DNA from: Candidatus Flavonifractor intestinipullorum
GTDB taxonomy: Bacteria > Bacillota > Clostridia > Oscillospirales > Oscillospiraceae
DNA length: 64,000 nt
Assembly: GCA_019118925.1 (NCBI GenBank)
Contig: DWYC01000051.1
Coordinates: 1-64,000, forward strand
Reading direction: 5' to 3'
Shown piece after piece: positions 15,767 to 25,436 of this stretch; position 1 is the stretch's first letter, and each line of letters starts with the position of its first letter. The notes under the pieces are model-generated. The model was not told where the DNA came from, made no database searches, and saw nothing but the letters and a program-made list of their open reading frames with translations. Position numbers and translations under genes: made by a program.

Positions 15767-17161
15767 ATGCAAGCATTTGTGGACACATTGACCGTATGGG
15801 CGGGCAATGCGGCGGACTTCGTGTGGAACAGCATTCTGCTGGTGGTCCTGGTGGGCACGGGCCTGTACCTGACCATCCGTCTGGGCTTTATCCAGATCCG
15901 CAAATTCGGTACCGGCTGGCGGAGCATGTTCGGCGGATTCAGCCTCTCGGGCAAAAAGGCCGACAAAGACGGCATGAGCTCCTTCCAGGCGGCGGCGACC
16001 TCCATCGCCGCGCAGGTAGGTACCGGCAACATCGTGGGCTGTGCGACCGCCATTCTGCTGGGCGGCCCCGGCGCGGTGTTCTGGATTTGGGTGGCGGCCT
16101 TCCTGGGTATGGCTACCATCTATTCCGAGGCTGTGCTGGCGCAGCACTTCAAGACCCGTGACGGCGACGGCAATGTCATCGGCGGTCCCGTGTACTACAT
16201 CCGCGCTGCGTTTAAGGGCGCGTTCGGCAAGTTCCTGGCCGGCTTCTTCGCCGTGGCCATCATCCTGGCTCTGGGCGTGATGGGCAACATGGTGCAGGCC
16301 AACGCCATCAGCAATGCGTTTGCCACTGCGTTCCACGTGCCCGCCGTGGCCGTAGGCGTGATTCTGGCGATTATCTCCGCCTTCATCTTCATGGGCGGCG
16401 TGACGCGTATCGCCTCCGTCACTGAGAAGCTGGTCCCTGTGATGGCTGTGTGTTATCTGGTGGGCAGCCTGATCATTGTGTTTGCGAATATTACCTCGCT
16501 CCCCAGAGTGTTCCACGACATCTTCGTGGGCGCGTTTGACCCCGAGGCCATTGTCGGCGGCGGCGTGGGCATCGGCATGATGCAGGCTGTGCGCTACGGC
16601 GTGGCCCGCGGCCTCTTCTCCAACGAGGCCGGCCTGGGCTCCACCCCTCATGCCCATGCCATGGCCAAGGTCGACAAGCCCCAGGATCAGGGCCACATCG
16701 CCATCGTCTGCGTGTTCATCGATACGTTCGTGGTGCTGACGCTCACCGCCATGGTTATCCTCACCACCGGCGTCAATACCGCTTATACCGGCGACGACAG
16801 CGTGGCGGATTCTCTGGCTCAGATGGCCTTCGGCACCCTGTTCGGCACCAATTTGGGCAACATGTTCGTGGCAATCTGCCTGTTCTTCTTCGCCTTCTCC
16901 ACCATCATCGGCTGGTATTTCTTCGGCGAGCAGAACGTGAAGTACCTCTTCGGCGTGAAGGCTGTAAAAGTCTACTCGGTCATCGTGGTTATCTGCGTGG
17001 TCATCGGTTCTCTGATGGAGCTGCCTCTGGTCTGGAACCTGTCCGACTTCTTCAACGCCGTTATGGCCCTGCCCAACCTGATCGCTCTGCTGGCCCTGTC
17101 CGGCTTGGTGGTGCGGATCACCAAGGGGAAGGAAGACCCCGCTTCCCAGCTGCGGAAGTAA
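15767..17161 (+). CDS. Sodium:glycine/alanine symporter, AGCS family
   Basis: A 464-residue inner-membrane carrier with the AGCS signatures GTGNIVGCATAILLGGPGA (about residue 85) and SNEAGLGSTPHAHA (about residue 285), plus ten or so hydrophobic helices. The upstream glycine riboswitch points to glycine as substrate, used either for uptake as a nitrogen/energy source or for detoxification. The start at 15767 follows a GGGGAGAGAAAGG purine run. It is only moderately similar to the copy at 3351, so the two are probably functionally distinct paralogues. Codon use is strongly biased to frequent codons, which suggests high expression. Confidence 0.95.
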   Translation: MQAFVDTLTVWAGNAADFVWNSILLVVLVGTGLYLTIRLGFIQIRKFGTGWRSMFGGFSLSGKKADKDGMSSFQAAATSIAAQVGTGNIVGCATAILLGGPGAVFWIWVAAFLGMATIYSEAVLAQHFKTRDGDGNVIGGPVYYIRAAFKGAFGKFLAGFFAVAIILALGVMGNMVQANAISNAFATAFHVPAVAVGVILAIISAFIFMGGVTRIASVTEKLVPVMAVCYLVGSLIIVFANITSLPRVFHDIFVGAFDPEAIVGGGVGIGMMQAVRYGVARGLFSNEAGLGSTPHAHAMAKVDKPQDQGHIAIVCVFIDTFVVLTLTAMVILTTGVNTAYTGDDSVADSLAQMAFGTLFGTNLGNMFVAICLFFFAFSTIIGWYFFGEQNVKYLFGVKAVKVYSVIVVICVVIGSLMELPLVWNLSDFFNAVMALPNLIALLALSGLVVRITKGKEDPASQLRK

Positions 17162-17187
17162 GCGCACTGTTTCCCTGAGCGTAAAAT

Positions 17188-17230
17188 AAACGCCCGCGCC
17201 CTTTGGAAAAAAGGGCGCGGGCGTTTGCTC
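17188..17230 (+). terminator. Terminator after the glycine symporter
   Basis: A 17-bp perfect stem AAACGCCCGCGCCCTTT (17188-17204) with 17210-17226, 5-nt loop, followed by a short T-containing tail. Confidence 0.85.
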
Positions 17231-17259
17231 TGTACACCGGGGCGCAGGCGTGGTATGAT
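17231..17259 (+). promoter_or_regulatory. Extended -10 promoter of the uracil-DNA glycosylase gene
   Basis: TGTACA (17231-17236, weak -35), 17-nt spacer, TGG then TATGAT (17254-17259). The TGn extension compensates for the poor -35. Confidence 0.55.
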
Positions 17260-17288
17260 AGAGCAATCAAACAGACAGGAGGGAGTGT

Positions 17289-17861
17289 ATGGAAATGCAG
17301 ACGTGGGACGAGCTGTACCAGACCTGCATGGCCTGCCGGAAGTGCCCGCTGGCGGAGACCCGGACCAACGTGGTCTTTGGCGAGGGGGCCCGGGACGCGG
17401 AGGTCATGTTCATCGGGGAGGGCCCGGGGGAGCAGGAGGACCTGACCGGACGGCCCTTTGTGGGCCGGGGCGGCAAGTTTCTGGACGAGATGCTGGCCAT
17501 GATTGACCTGGACCGGTCCAAGATATTTATTGGAAATATGGTCAAGTGCCGCCCGCCGAAAAACCGGGACCCCCTGCCTGCGGAGCAGGAGGCCTGCATC
17601 GGTTACCTGCGCAATCAGGTGGCTCTCATCCGCCCCAAGATCATTGTCTGCCTGGGACGGATTGCCGCCATGAAGCTCATCCGGGCCGACTACAAGATCA
17701 CCAAGGAACACGGGCAGTGGGTGGAGAAGGCCGGAGTGTCTATGACCGCCATCTTCCACCCGGCGGCCCTGCTGCGGGACCCCCGGAAGCGGCCGGAGAC
17801 CTTTGAAGACCTCAAATCCATCCAGGCCAAAATCCGCGAGGTGTGTACGCATACCTTTTGA
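17289..17861 (+). CDS. udg: Uracil-DNA glycosylase, family 4 (iron-sulfur type)
   Basis: Removes uracil from DNA, starting base-excision repair. The 190-residue protein carries the family 4 motif GEGPGEQED (residues 43-51), NMVKCRPPKNRDP, and the C-terminal HP motif (IFHPAALLRDP). Cysteines 13, 16, 87 and 103 have the spacing of the 4Fe-4S ligands. The start is chosen at 17289, behind AGGAGGG. Monocistronic, flanked by terminators. Family 4 enzymes are common in anaerobic Clostridia. Confidence 0.94.
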   Translation: MEMQTWDELYQTCMACRKCPLAETRTNVVFGEGARDAEVMFIGEGPGEQEDLTGRPFVGRGGKFLDEMLAMIDLDRSKIFIGNMVKCRPPKNRDPLPAEQEACIGYLRNQVALIRPKIIVCLGRIAAMKLIRADYKITKEHGQWVEKAGVSMTAIFHPAALLRDPRKRPETFEDLKSIQAKIREVCTHTF

Positions 17862-17908
17862 CGGGCGCCGTCTCCTGGGAAAAGGAGCGCCCGCCGGATC
17901 AAGACGAA

Positions 17909-17947
17909 AACCCCGCCGCGGCGTTTTTTCTCACGCCGGGCGGGGTT
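17909..17947. terminator. Bidirectional terminator between udg and the V-ATPase operon
   Basis: AACCCCGCC (17909-17917) pairs with GGGCGGGGTT (17938-17947), and an inner helix GCGGCG/CGCC closes the loop. T-runs follow on both strands. Confidence 0.8.
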
Positions 17948-17957
17948 CTTTTCGGTT

Positions 17958-18569
17958 CTAGGGGCTTTGCTGCATCCGTTTGATGACTTTCAGACGGACA
18001 AACTCCTCCCGCTCTTTTTCCTCCAGCGCCTCGGTGATGACGCGGATGGTTTGGTCCAGACCGGGAATGACGATGTTTTGCAGGGCGTTGGCCCGCTTCT
18101 GCGTCTTGCGGATGGCCACCGCCAGACGGTAGATGGAGGTCTCCACCTCGGCCAGGCGGCGAATGAGGTCCTTGACCTGGTGAAACTTCAGATAGGCCTC
18201 GTCCAGCGCGGAGCTGGTGGTAGTAAAACCGTATTCCAACCGGGGGGGCGGGGTCCGGTCGGGCAGGTGGGGCAGTTCCACCCCCATGACCGAGCGGTAC
18301 TGGATTTCCAGCGTGTCGTCCACGGACACGGCCTCGGCAATCCGGTCGCAGATGCCCAGGCGAAGGTTGGCCTTCTGAAGGGCGGCATAGGCCTCGGCAA
18401 AGACGGTGTCGATCTGGCTCTGAACCTCCTTGGCGGTGTCCATGAGGGCCATCATCTCCCGGATGAGGATGTTGCGCTTACGGTCCATCAGCTCGTAGCC
18501 GGTGGCGGCCAGAGTTCGGGAGCGCTTGGCGGACATGAGGTTGCCCTTGGTGGGTAGAATAGCGGCCAC
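17958..18569 (-). CDS. ntpD: V-type ATP synthase subunit D
   Basis: The central rotor stalk subunit of the V1 head, a long antiparallel coiled coil that turns inside the A3B3 hexamer. The 203-residue protein starts VAAILPTKGNLMSAKRS (the conserved PTKGNLM motif), is helical throughout and ends in charged KRMQQ. The GTG start at 18569 follows AAGGAAG. It is the last gene of the operon, 23 bp after subunit B, with the bidirectional terminator just beyond. Confidence 0.95.
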   Translation of the reverse strand: MAAILPTKGNLMSAKRSRTLAATGYELMDRKRNILIREMMALMDTAKEVQSQIDTVFAEAYAALQKANLRLGICDRIAEAVSVDDTLEIQYRSVMGVELPHLPDRTPPPRLEYGFTTTSSALDEAYLKFHQVKDLIRRLAEVETSIYRLAVAIRKTQKRANALQNIVIPGLDQTIRVITEALEEKEREEFVRLKVIKRMQQSP

Positions 18570-18592
18570 GGGGATTCACTTCCTTTCCGGGA

Positions 18593-19996
18593 TCAGCGGC
18601 CCAGGCCGGGCAGGCTCTTCCAGGCGTCGGGTACATAGCGCTCCTCCAGCGTCGTCTCGTCCACCCGGTCCAGCTCCTCCCGGGGCAGGAGGGTGAGCAG
18701 CTTCCAGCCCAGATCCAGCGTCTCGTTGATGGAGCGGCGCTGGACCATGCTCTGCTGGACGAAGAGCTGTTCAAAGGCCCTGCCGAACTGCAGGTACTGC
18801 TTGTCGGTCTCCGAGAGCTCGTCCTCGCCGATGACGCTGGCCAGGCTCCGGGCGTCCTGCACCTTGGAGTAGGAGGCAAAGAGCTGGTTGGACAGAGCCG
18901 GGTGGTCGGCCCGGGTAAAGCCCTCGCCGATGCCGTCCTTCATCAGACGGGAGAGGGAGGGCAGGATGGCGATGGGGGGATAAATGCCCTTTTGGTCCAT
19001 ATCCCGGTCCAGCACGATCTGCCCCTCGGTGATGTAACCGGTGAGGTCCGGGATGGGGTGAGTGATGTCGTCGTTGGGCATGGTGAGAATGGGCACCTGG
19101 GTCACCGAGCCGGGGCGGCCCCGGATCATGCCCGCCCGCTCGTACAGAGAGGCCAGATCCGAGTACAGGTAGGCGGGAAAGCCCTTCCGGGAGGGAATCT
19201 CGCCCTTGGAGGAGGAGAACTCCCGCACCGCCTCACAGTAAGAGGTCATATCGGTGAGGATGACCAGCACGTGATAGCCCTTGTCAAAGGCCAGATATTC
19301 CGCCGCCGTGAGCGCGCAGCGGGGGGTAAGGATGCGCTCGATGATGGGGTCGGAGGCCAGATTCACAAACATGACCACCCGCTGGAGGGCGCCCGCCTCC
19401 TGAAAGCTGCGCCGGAAGAAATCAGCGGTGTCGTTCTTGACGCCCATGGCGGCAAAGACGATGGCGAAGTCGCCCTCCCCCTCGCCCACCCGGGCCTGCC
19501 GGACAATCTGGGCGGCCAGCTCATTGTGCTTCATACCCGAGCCGGAAAAAATGGGCAGCTTCTGTCCGCGGATCAGGGTGGAACAGCCGTCGATGGCCGA
19601 GATCCCGGTATAGATACAGCTGCGGGGGTAGTGGCGGGAGACGGGGTTGATGGCCGAGCCGTTGATGTCCCGGCACTCCTCGGGATAGAGCTCCCCGAAG
19701 TCGTCGATGGGCCGGCCGGCGCCGTCAAACATGCGCCCCAGCATCTCCTTGGACAGGGGGAGCTTGATGGGCTCGCCGGTGAAATGGGTGCGCACGTTGT
19801 CCAGGGCGATGCCCCGGGTGCCCTCAAACACCTGGAGGACCACCCGGTCCCCGTCGATGAGGATGACCCGGCCGTAACGCCGCTGTCCGTTGGCAAGCGT
19901 GATCTCGGCGGTCTCGTCATAGGCCACGTCATGGACGCCCCGCAGGGCGACCAGAGAGCCCGAGAGCTCCGAGAGACCAATGTATTCCAGTCTCAT
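18593..19996 (-). CDS. ntpB: V-type ATP synthase subunit B (non-catalytic)
   Basis: The regulatory, non-catalytic nucleotide-site subunit of V1. With 467 residues it lacks an intact Walker A, as expected, and contains the B-type stretches [40 protein letters not shown] and [35 protein letters not shown], which are diagnostic. It is 30 bp downstream of subunit A. Confidence 0.97.
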   Translation of the reverse strand: MRLEYIGLSELSGSLVALRGVHDVAYDETAEITLANGQRRYGRVILIDGDRVVLQVFEGTRGIALDNVRTHFTGEPIKLPLSKEMLGRMFDGAGRPIDDFGELYPEECRDINGSAINPVSRHYPRSCIYTGISAIDGCSTLIRGQKLPIFSGSGMKHNELAAQIVRQARVGEGEGDFAIVFAAMGVKNDTADFFRRSFQEAGALQRVVMFVNLASDPIIERILTPRCALTAAEYLAFDKGYHVLVILTDMTSYCEAVREFSSSKGEIPSRKGFPAYLYSDLASLYERAGMIRGRPGSVTQVPILTMPNDDITHPIPDLTGYITEGQIVLDRDMDQKGIYPPIAILPSLSRLMKDGIGEGFTRADHPALSNQLFASYSKVQDARSLASVIGEDELSETDKQYLQFGRAFEQLFVQQSMVQRRSINETLDLGWKLLTLLPREELDRVDETTLEERYVPDAWKSLPGLGR

Positions 19997-20026
19997 AGTG
20001 ATTCACCTCGATCTGCGCGGGGGCGA

Positions 20027-21790
20027 TTACTGGTTGGCCTCGTCCACCTGGCGCAGGGCTTTGGCCGCGTCGGCGCTGTAGCCGTCGAAGCGGCTCAGGT
20101 CGTCGTTGGGCACCTCGTATTTGATCTTGGACAGGGTGTCGAAAATCCCTGTGGCTTTGATCTGGGAGAAGGGGATCGCCCGCTCCAGGAGCTTTTTCGA
20201 CCCGTCGTAGAGCTCCAGAATTACCTCCATCATGCGGAACTGCTTTTCCAGAGGCACATAGGTGTCGATGATGTTATAGGCGTTCTGCTGGAGAAAGCCC
20301 ACCCGCACGAGCCGGGCGGTCTCCAGCGTGAGCTTCTGATCCTCGGGGAGCACGTCGGAGCCGATGAGCTTGACGATCTCCATCAGCTGATCCTCCTCCT
20401 GAAGGAGGGTGAAGATCCGCTGCCGGTCGGCCATGAATTTGGGGCTCACATGCGCGTCGTACCAGGGCTTCAGGTCGCTGATATACTCCGAATAGGAGGT
20501 GAGCCAGTTGATGGAGGGGAAGTGGCGGCTGTAGGCCAGCGAGCGGTCCAGCCCCCAGAAGGTGCGCACATAGCGCTTGGTGTTCTGGGTGACGGGCTCG
20601 GAGAAGTCGCCGCCCTGGGGGGAGACGGCGCCGATGACGGTGACGCTGCCCTCCTTGCCCTCCAGGGTTCTGACGTAGCCCGCCCGCTCATAGAACTCGG
20701 CCAGACGGGAGGCCAGGTAGGCGGGGAAGCCCTCCTCGGCGGGCATCTCCTCCAGCCGGCCGGAGATCTCCCGCAGAGCCTCGGCCCAGCGGGACGTGGA
20801 GTCGGCCATCAGGGCCCCGTGATAGCCCATGTCCCGGTAATACTCCGCGATGGTCATACCGGTGTAGACAGAGGCCTCCCGGGCGGCCACGGGCATATTG
20901 GAGGTGTTGGCGATGAGAATGGTGCGGTTCATCAGGGGCTGCTGGCTTTTGGGGTCCAGGAGCTCCGAGAATTCCTCCAGGGCCTGGGTCATCTCGTTGC
21001 CGCGCTCGCCGCAGCCCAGGTAGACGATGATATCCGCGTCCGACCACTTGGCCAGCTGGTGCTGAGTCATGGTCTTGCCTGCGCCGAAGGGGCCGGGAAT
21101 GGCGGCTGCGCCTCCCTTGCCGATGGGAAAGAGGGTGTCGATGATCCGCTGTCCGGTGATGAGCGGCCGGTGAATGGGCAGGCGCTCCGCCATGGGGCGG
21201 GGGGTGCGGATGGGCCAGCGCTGGGCCAGCTTGAGGGAGTGGACCGCCCCCGCGGCGTCGGTGAGCTCCACCAGAGTGTCATCCACGCGGTAGGACCCGT
21301 CGGGGACAACGCGGGTGACCCGGCCTGAGAGCCCGGCGGGGACCAGGCAGCGGTGGAGAATCAAAGAAGTCTCCGGACACTGGGCGTAGCAGTCGCCGGG
21401 CCGGAGGGTATCCCCCGGATGGACCAGGACCTTCGTGTCCCACGTTTTTTCCTGGTCCAGCGTGGGGATGTTCAGACCCCGGGCGAGGAAGGGCCCGCTC
21501 TTCTCCGCAATAACCGAGAGGGGGCGGCCGATGCCGTCGAAGATATTGTGCAGCAGACCCGGGCCCAGAGTCAGAGACATGGGGGCGCCCTCGCTGGTGA
21601 CCGCCTGACCCGGCTTGAGCCCGGCGGTATCCTCATAGACCTGCACGGTGGTGGTCTCATCCTCCACGCCCACCACTTCGCCGATGAGGCCCTCGTCGCC
21701 CACATGGACCATGTCCATCATGGCCAGGCCCCGGCCGCCCTTGACGGTGACCACGGGGCCGTTAATGCCGTAAATCGTATACGCTTCCAT
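20027..21790 (-). CDS. ntpA: V-type ATP synthase subunit A (catalytic)
   Basis: The catalytic subunit that makes or hydrolyses ATP in the A3B3 ring. The 587-residue protein has Walker A GPFGAGKT at residues 233-240, the GERGNEMT arginine/glutamate stretch about 30 residues later, the subunit-A-specific non-homologous insert (residues about 110-190), and [29 protein letters not shown]. The start [12 protein letters not shown] is conserved. It is 3 bp downstream of subunit E, which implies translational coupling. Confidence 0.98.
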   Translation of the reverse strand: MEAYTIYGINGPVVTVKGGRGLAMMDMVHVGDEGLIGEVVGVEDETTTVQVYEDTAGLKPGQAVTSEGAPMSLTLGPGLLHNIFDGIGRPLSVIAEKSGPFLARGLNIPTLDQEKTWDTKVLVHPGDTLRPGDCYAQCPETSLILHRCLVPAGLSGRVTRVVPDGSYRVDDTLVELTDAAGAVHSLKLAQRWPIRTPRPMAERLPIHRPLITGQRIIDTLFPIGKGGAAAIPGPFGAGKTMTQHQLAKWSDADIIVYLGCGERGNEMTQALEEFSELLDPKSQQPLMNRTILIANTSNMPVAAREASVYTGMTIAEYYRDMGYHGALMADSTSRWAEALREISGRLEEMPAEEGFPAYLASRLAEFYERAGYVRTLEGKEGSVTVIGAVSPQGGDFSEPVTQNTKRYVRTFWGLDRSLAYSRHFPSINWLTSYSEYISDLKPWYDAHVSPKFMADRQRIFTLLQEEDQLMEIVKLIGSDVLPEDQKLTLETARLVRVGFLQQNAYNIIDTYVPLEKQFRMMEVILELYDGSKKLLERAIPFSQIKATGIFDTLSKIKYEVPNDDLSRFDGYSADAAKALRQVDEANQ

Positions 21791-21793
21791 GGC

Positions 21794-22426
21794 TCAAGCC
21801 TCCTTGCCGGGGATGGGGCCGGATAGATCGTCGCTGAGCGAGAGTCCGGCCACCCGGGCGAAATGTCCGTCCAGACCGGCCATGGCGCTGTCGAAGGACG
21901 CGTCGGCCCGCAGGTTTTTGCTGGCGGAGGAGGCGATCAGCCCCCCCAGACGGATGGGACCGGCCTGCACGGTAAAGGGGGCCGGGACGGCGCTGCGCAG
22001 CGTGTCCGCCAGGGGGAGGTCCTCCTCCCGCAGGGTGACCACCACGTCCCGGGCCCCCTGAAGGGCGGCCAGAGCTTCCCGCAGCAGCGCGGCCAGCCGC
22101 TGGGCATAGGCGGGGGTTTCGGTGAATGCGGCGATGCGGGCGCGGACCTGGGCAAAGACCTCCTGCGCGATCTCCTCCCGCCGGCGGGACAGAGCCCGCT
22201 TGTTTTCCATCAGGCGCTGAGAGACCTTTTGTCCCTGCTCGCTGCGGATGCGGGAGACCTCGGCGTGGATGTAGTCGTAGGCCTCCTGAAGCACCTGATC
22301 CTCGGCGGCGGAGAGGGCCGCGTCGTGTTTTTGTTTTAAGGCGTCAAGGGTGCGCTGGGTCTCCTCCGTGGCCTCGGCCAGCAGGATGGAGGTGAAGCGC
22401 TCCAATTTTTTGGAAAGTTCGGGCAT
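21794..22426 (-). CDS. ntpE: V-type ATP synthase subunit E (peripheral stalk)
   Basis: Forms the EG-type peripheral stalk that holds the V1 head against rotation. The 210-residue protein has a long helical, Ala/Gln/Glu-rich N-terminal half (coiled coil to about residue 115) and a globular C-terminal domain with GGLIASSASKNLRADASFDS. The ATG at 22426 lies behind GGAGGAG; an upstream in-frame ATG at 22441 has no site. Confidence 0.88.
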   Translation of the reverse strand: MPELSKKLERFTSILLAEATEETQRTLDALKQKHDAALSAAEDQVLQEAYDYIHAEVSRIRSEQGQKVSQRLMENKRALSRRREEIAQEVFAQVRARIAAFTETPAYAQRLAALLREALAALQGARDVVVTLREEDLPLADTLRSAVPAPFTVQAGPIRLGGLIASSASKNLRADASFDSAMAGLDGHFARVAGLSLSDDLSGPIPGKEA

Positions 22427-22467
22427 GGTTGACTCCTCCAAGGATAGGGTAGAGGGGCACGGCGTCC

Positions 22468-22776
22468 CTAGAGCTTCACGCCGATGGCCTCCTGAATGTA
22501 GCGTGTGATGGAGTCGCTGGCGCGGCCCACGCTGTGGCGGTCGGGGATCTCAAGGACCAGGGGCCGGTGGGCCGAGAGCTTCATGGGGGCGATGAGATCC
22601 GCGCAGACCTGAGCCAGGTGCTCGGTGATGAGGAGCACGCCGATCTCCGGGTCGGCGGCGGCCGACTCAATGGCCTGCCGGGCCGCCTCGGCCTCCCGTA
22701 CCACCTTGCCCTCGATGCCGGCCAGGCGGAGCCCCACCTGAGTGTCCGTGCTGTCGGTGATGACAAAGTATTTCAT
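22468..22776 (-). CDS. ntpF: V-type ATP synthase subunit F
   Basis: A small central-stalk subunit that caps subunit D. The 102 residues begin MKYFVITDSTDTQVGLRLAGIEG, followed by IGVLLITEHLAQ and LVLEIPDR, which gives the Rossmann-like fold of the family. The ATG at 22776 is chosen because the frame upstream (to 22953) runs through the structured intergenic region and shows no family similarity. Confidence 0.9.
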   Translation of the reverse strand: MKYFVITDSTDTQVGLRLAGIEGKVVREAEAARQAIESAAADPEIGVLLITEHLAQVCADLIAPMKLSAHRPLVLEIPDRHSVGRASDSITRYIQEAIGVKL

Positions 22777-22995
22777 AATAAGCCTCGCAGAGGTTCCGCC
22801 GCAGGCGGAAAGAAAATCAAAATCTGTGCGGAGCAGGACATGTGCCTGCGCAGCACGTTTTCCGGAGAATTCACTTCTCCAGAAAACACCACGACCCGCG
22901 CCGCGGGGCGCGAAACCGGGGGTATCGGGCCAAGTCGCCGGCTGTGCCGGCACGCAGGCCCGTATCTAAGGGGCATTGGATGCCCCCTAGAAGAG
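22777..22995 (-). other. Structured 219-bp gap inside the V-ATPase operon
   Basis: This is the only long gap in the operon, between the genes for subunits K and F. It holds several hairpins: CCGCCG-ca-GGCGG near 22797-22809, a GGAGAA/TTCTCC repeat around 22863-22880, GCCGGC-type arms around 22935-22953, and TAAGGGGCAttggATGCCCC near 22968-22986 just after the K stop. No run of T follows. It could process or attenuate the message so that the c-ring subunit is made in excess. No gene was found in it. Confidence 0.55.
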
Positions 22996-23418
22996 TTAGG
23001 CGAAGAGCAGCAGCAGGGCCACGATCAGGCCGTACAGGGCCACGCCTTCGGCCAGACCAACAAAGATCAGGGCTTTGCCGAAGGCCTTGTCGTTCTCGGA
23101 GATGGCGCCCAGCGCGGAGGAGGCGGAGGCGGCCACGGCGATGCCGCCGCCGATGCCCGAGAGGCCCACGGCCAGTGCGGCGCCCACATACTTGAGGCCC
23201 TCAGCCAGACCGGAGGAGGCGGCGGCCGCCACAGACTCTGCGGCGGAGGCGCTGCCGCCGATGCCCAGCACCGTGGCCAACGTCAGGCAGGCGAAGAACG
23301 AGGCGATGTTGGCGCCCAGAGCCCGGCGGGCCTTCCGGCCGGTGTAGCGGCGGATTCCGGCGAGAAAGAGGGGGGAGAACATGGCGAAGCTGGCAAAAAG
23401 TACGGCGAGGAATTTCAT
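22996..23418 (-). CDS. ntpK: V-type ATP synthase subunit K (proteolipid c-ring)
   Basis: The membrane rotor subunit that carries the ion. It has 140 residues and four hydrophobic segments. The second half (residues about 77-140) is a normal c-type hairpin with Gly-rich helix GLSGIGGGIAVAASASS and the ion-binding glutamate E124 in GLAEGVALYG. The first half (residues 1-57) is short, carries a basic RRYTGRKARR loop and has no acidic residue within a helix, so one ion site per chain is expected. Whether it moves sodium or protons cannot be told. The ATG at 23418 follows GGAGG. Confidence 0.92.
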   Translation of the reverse strand: MKFLAVLFASFAMFSPLFLAGIRRYTGRKARRALGANIASFFACLTLATVLGIGGSASAAESVAAAASSGLAEGLKYVGAALAVGLSGIGGGIAVAASASSALGAISENDKAFGKALIFVGLAEGVALYGLIVALLLLFA

Positions 23419-23480
23419 GATAATGACCTCCATAGATTGGAAATGGCGGGCGCGGTCTGCGCCCTGGAATCAAAGACGGG

Positions 23481-25403
23481 TTAATTGCCGGTGCGGGCGG
23501 TGTAGTCGATCTTGACGGGGGTATAGGGAATGCCGCCGTCGTCATAGAAGCGGCCGAAGAGCTCGTAGAACTCCAGACGGAGCACCTGAATGCCCACTAG
23601 CAGACCCTCAAAGCCCATGACGAAGAGGTTGCCCAGCACGATGACCACCAGATTGCCCGACCCGGCCAGCATCTGCACCACCATCATCAGACCCACATGA
23701 GTGATGGCGTAGGCGCCCACACGCATGAAGGAGAGGGTGTTGGTCAGATAGGAGAGCAGGGTCTCAAAGAGCTCGAAGAACCCGGTGCCCAGCACCTCGG
23801 AGAGCTTGACCTCCTTCCAGGCGGGATCGCGGCTCACCAGCAGGGAGAGGGGTTCCCGCAGCAGGATGCACACCAGGGGCAGCACGAGCACGGGGAGCAC
23901 GTAGGCGGGAACGAAGAGGTTCACGCCCAAGACCAGGGTGGAAAGCGCCGCGATGATGAGCCCCGCGTAAAAGACCAGTCCGGCCAGGCCGTTGGGCCCG
24001 AAGAAGATCTTCTGATAATCCCGCTGGCGGATGCCGTTGATCATATTCAGGACCATCACGAAGCAGAGCATTCCGATGCCCAAGGCCACGGAAAGGAGCA
24101 GAAGCACCAGCACGTTGCTGGAGCCGGGGAGAAGCCGGCTCTCTTCCATGATCTTAAAGCCGGGCAGGATGTCCTCAAATCCAAACACGCTGCCGTACAC
24201 GCACCCGAACAGGGCGCCCGACAGGCCGCAGCAGGCGATGATATTGCCCAGCCACATCTTTTTCCACCGGGCCAGAACCAGACCGATGAGAGCGAGACCG
24301 AGCCCCTGGCCCAGATCGCCGAACATAATGCCGAAGAACAGGCAGTAGGTCACCGCCATAAAGACCGACGGGTCCAGCTCCCGGTAGTTGGGCAGGCCGT
24401 ACATCTCCAAAAAAGGCCGGAAGATGCGGCCGAAGAAGGAGGTGCGCAGTTTGGTGGGCGGCGCGACGCCCGGGAGCTCCCGGGGATGGTCGGCCACGCA
24501 GGAGCAGGCGGGAAAGGCGTCCAGCCGGGCCGTGAAATCCGCCAGAGCCTCCTCCGGGACCCAGCCCATCAGATAGAACGTCTCCTGAGAGCGGGCGGCA
24601 TACTGGCGCAGGTTGTACCGCTCGTTGTGGTAGCGCAGCCAGGAGTAGACGGCCAGCAGACGGGGCGTCTCCCGGACGGCAAACGCACGCTCCTCCTGAT
24701 CCAGGGCGGCGAGCTTCTCCCGGGCTTTGGCGGCGAGCTTCTCCAGATCGCCGATGGCCTCCTCCGGCGTACCGCGGACAGCCGGGTCCAGATGAATGCG
24801 CACGAAGTGGAGGGAGTTGAAAAGAGAGTCCACCTGCTCGCAGGCGGCCTTTGTGGTAAGGTAGATGCCATAAACCGTGCGGGTATCCAGGTTGGTGGGG
24901 ACAAAGAAGAGGTCGGCGTTGCTGTTCAGGGTGGACTGGAAGCTGTCGTAGGTATCCCGGGGCAGATAGCCGTACCGGAAACAGGCGTACTTCATATCCT
25001 GGAGGTACTCCAGATGGGTGGACAGGCCCTGCAAGTGAGAGAGTTCCCGGGCCACGCTCTGGTCCTCGTTGAGCAGGCGGCGCTGCTGATTCCGGCGCTC
25101 CTCCAGATCCTTCAATCGCTGGGCCAGAGTGTCGAAATAGCCGGGCAGGGCCTCCGGATCTTCCTCCTGGAAGGGGGCGTAGGCCGGCTCCACCTTCATC
25201 TGGTCCATGATCTCCTGCGCGCGGCGGAGAAGGGGGGTATAGGGGTTGGAGAGCGGGAAAGGACGCAGGCCCTGAATTCCCTCCATCAATTGAACGGCGT
25301 GCTCCGGCTGGAATTCCTGATCCAGAATGCAGGCCGAAACCACGTCGTCAAACTGCTCCAGGGGCCCGGCGATGGTGAGTAGCTTCATGGCGACAACAGA
25401 CAT
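23481..25403 (-). CDS. ntpI: V-type ATP synthase subunit I (stator, a-subunit homologue)
   Basis: The membrane stator subunit that forms the ion half-channels next to the K ring. The 640-residue protein has a long soluble helical N-terminal half (residues 1 to about 330) followed by seven to eight membrane helices. GDLGQGLG in the first helix and the NTLSFMRVGAYAITHVGL segment, with the essential Arg, are typical. The ATG at 25403 follows AAGGAG by 8 nt. Confidence 0.96.
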   Translation of the reverse strand: MSVVAMKLLTIAGPLEQFDDVVSACILDQEFQPEHAVQLMEGIQGLRPFPLSNPYTPLLRRAQEIMDQMKVEPAYAPFQEEDPEALPGYFDTLAQRLKDLEERRNQQRRLLNEDQSVARELSHLQGLSTHLEYLQDMKYACFRYGYLPRDTYDSFQSTLNSNADLFFVPTNLDTRTVYGIYLTTKAACEQVDSLFNSLHFVRIHLDPAVRGTPEEAIGDLEKLAAKAREKLAALDQEERAFAVRETPRLLAVYSWLRYHNERYNLRQYAARSQETFYLMGWVPEEALADFTARLDAFPACSCVADHPRELPGVAPPTKLRTSFFGRIFRPFLEMYGLPNYRELDPSVFMAVTYCLFFGIMFGDLGQGLGLALIGLVLARWKKMWLGNIIACCGLSGALFGCVYGSVFGFEDILPGFKIMEESRLLPGSSNVLVLLLLSVALGIGMLCFVMVLNMINGIRQRDYQKIFFGPNGLAGLVFYAGLIIAALSTLVLGVNLFVPAYVLPVLVLPLVCILLREPLSLLVSRDPAWKEVKLSEVLGTGFFELFETLLSYLTNTLSFMRVGAYAITHVGLMMVVQMLAGSGNLVVIVLGNLFVMGFEGLLVGIQVLRLEFYELFGRFYDDGGIPYTPVKIDYTARTGN

Positions 25404-25436
25404 AGCGTCAGCTCCTTTCGATGGAAAGTCGGCCCG

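Noticed and set aside
18902..21328. An 808-codon plus-strand open frame antisense to V-ATPase subunits A and B
   Set aside because: High GC at third positions keeps the antisense frame open. The encoded sequence is Gly/His/Val-rich with no family likeness, while the minus strand holds two unmistakable conserved genes.
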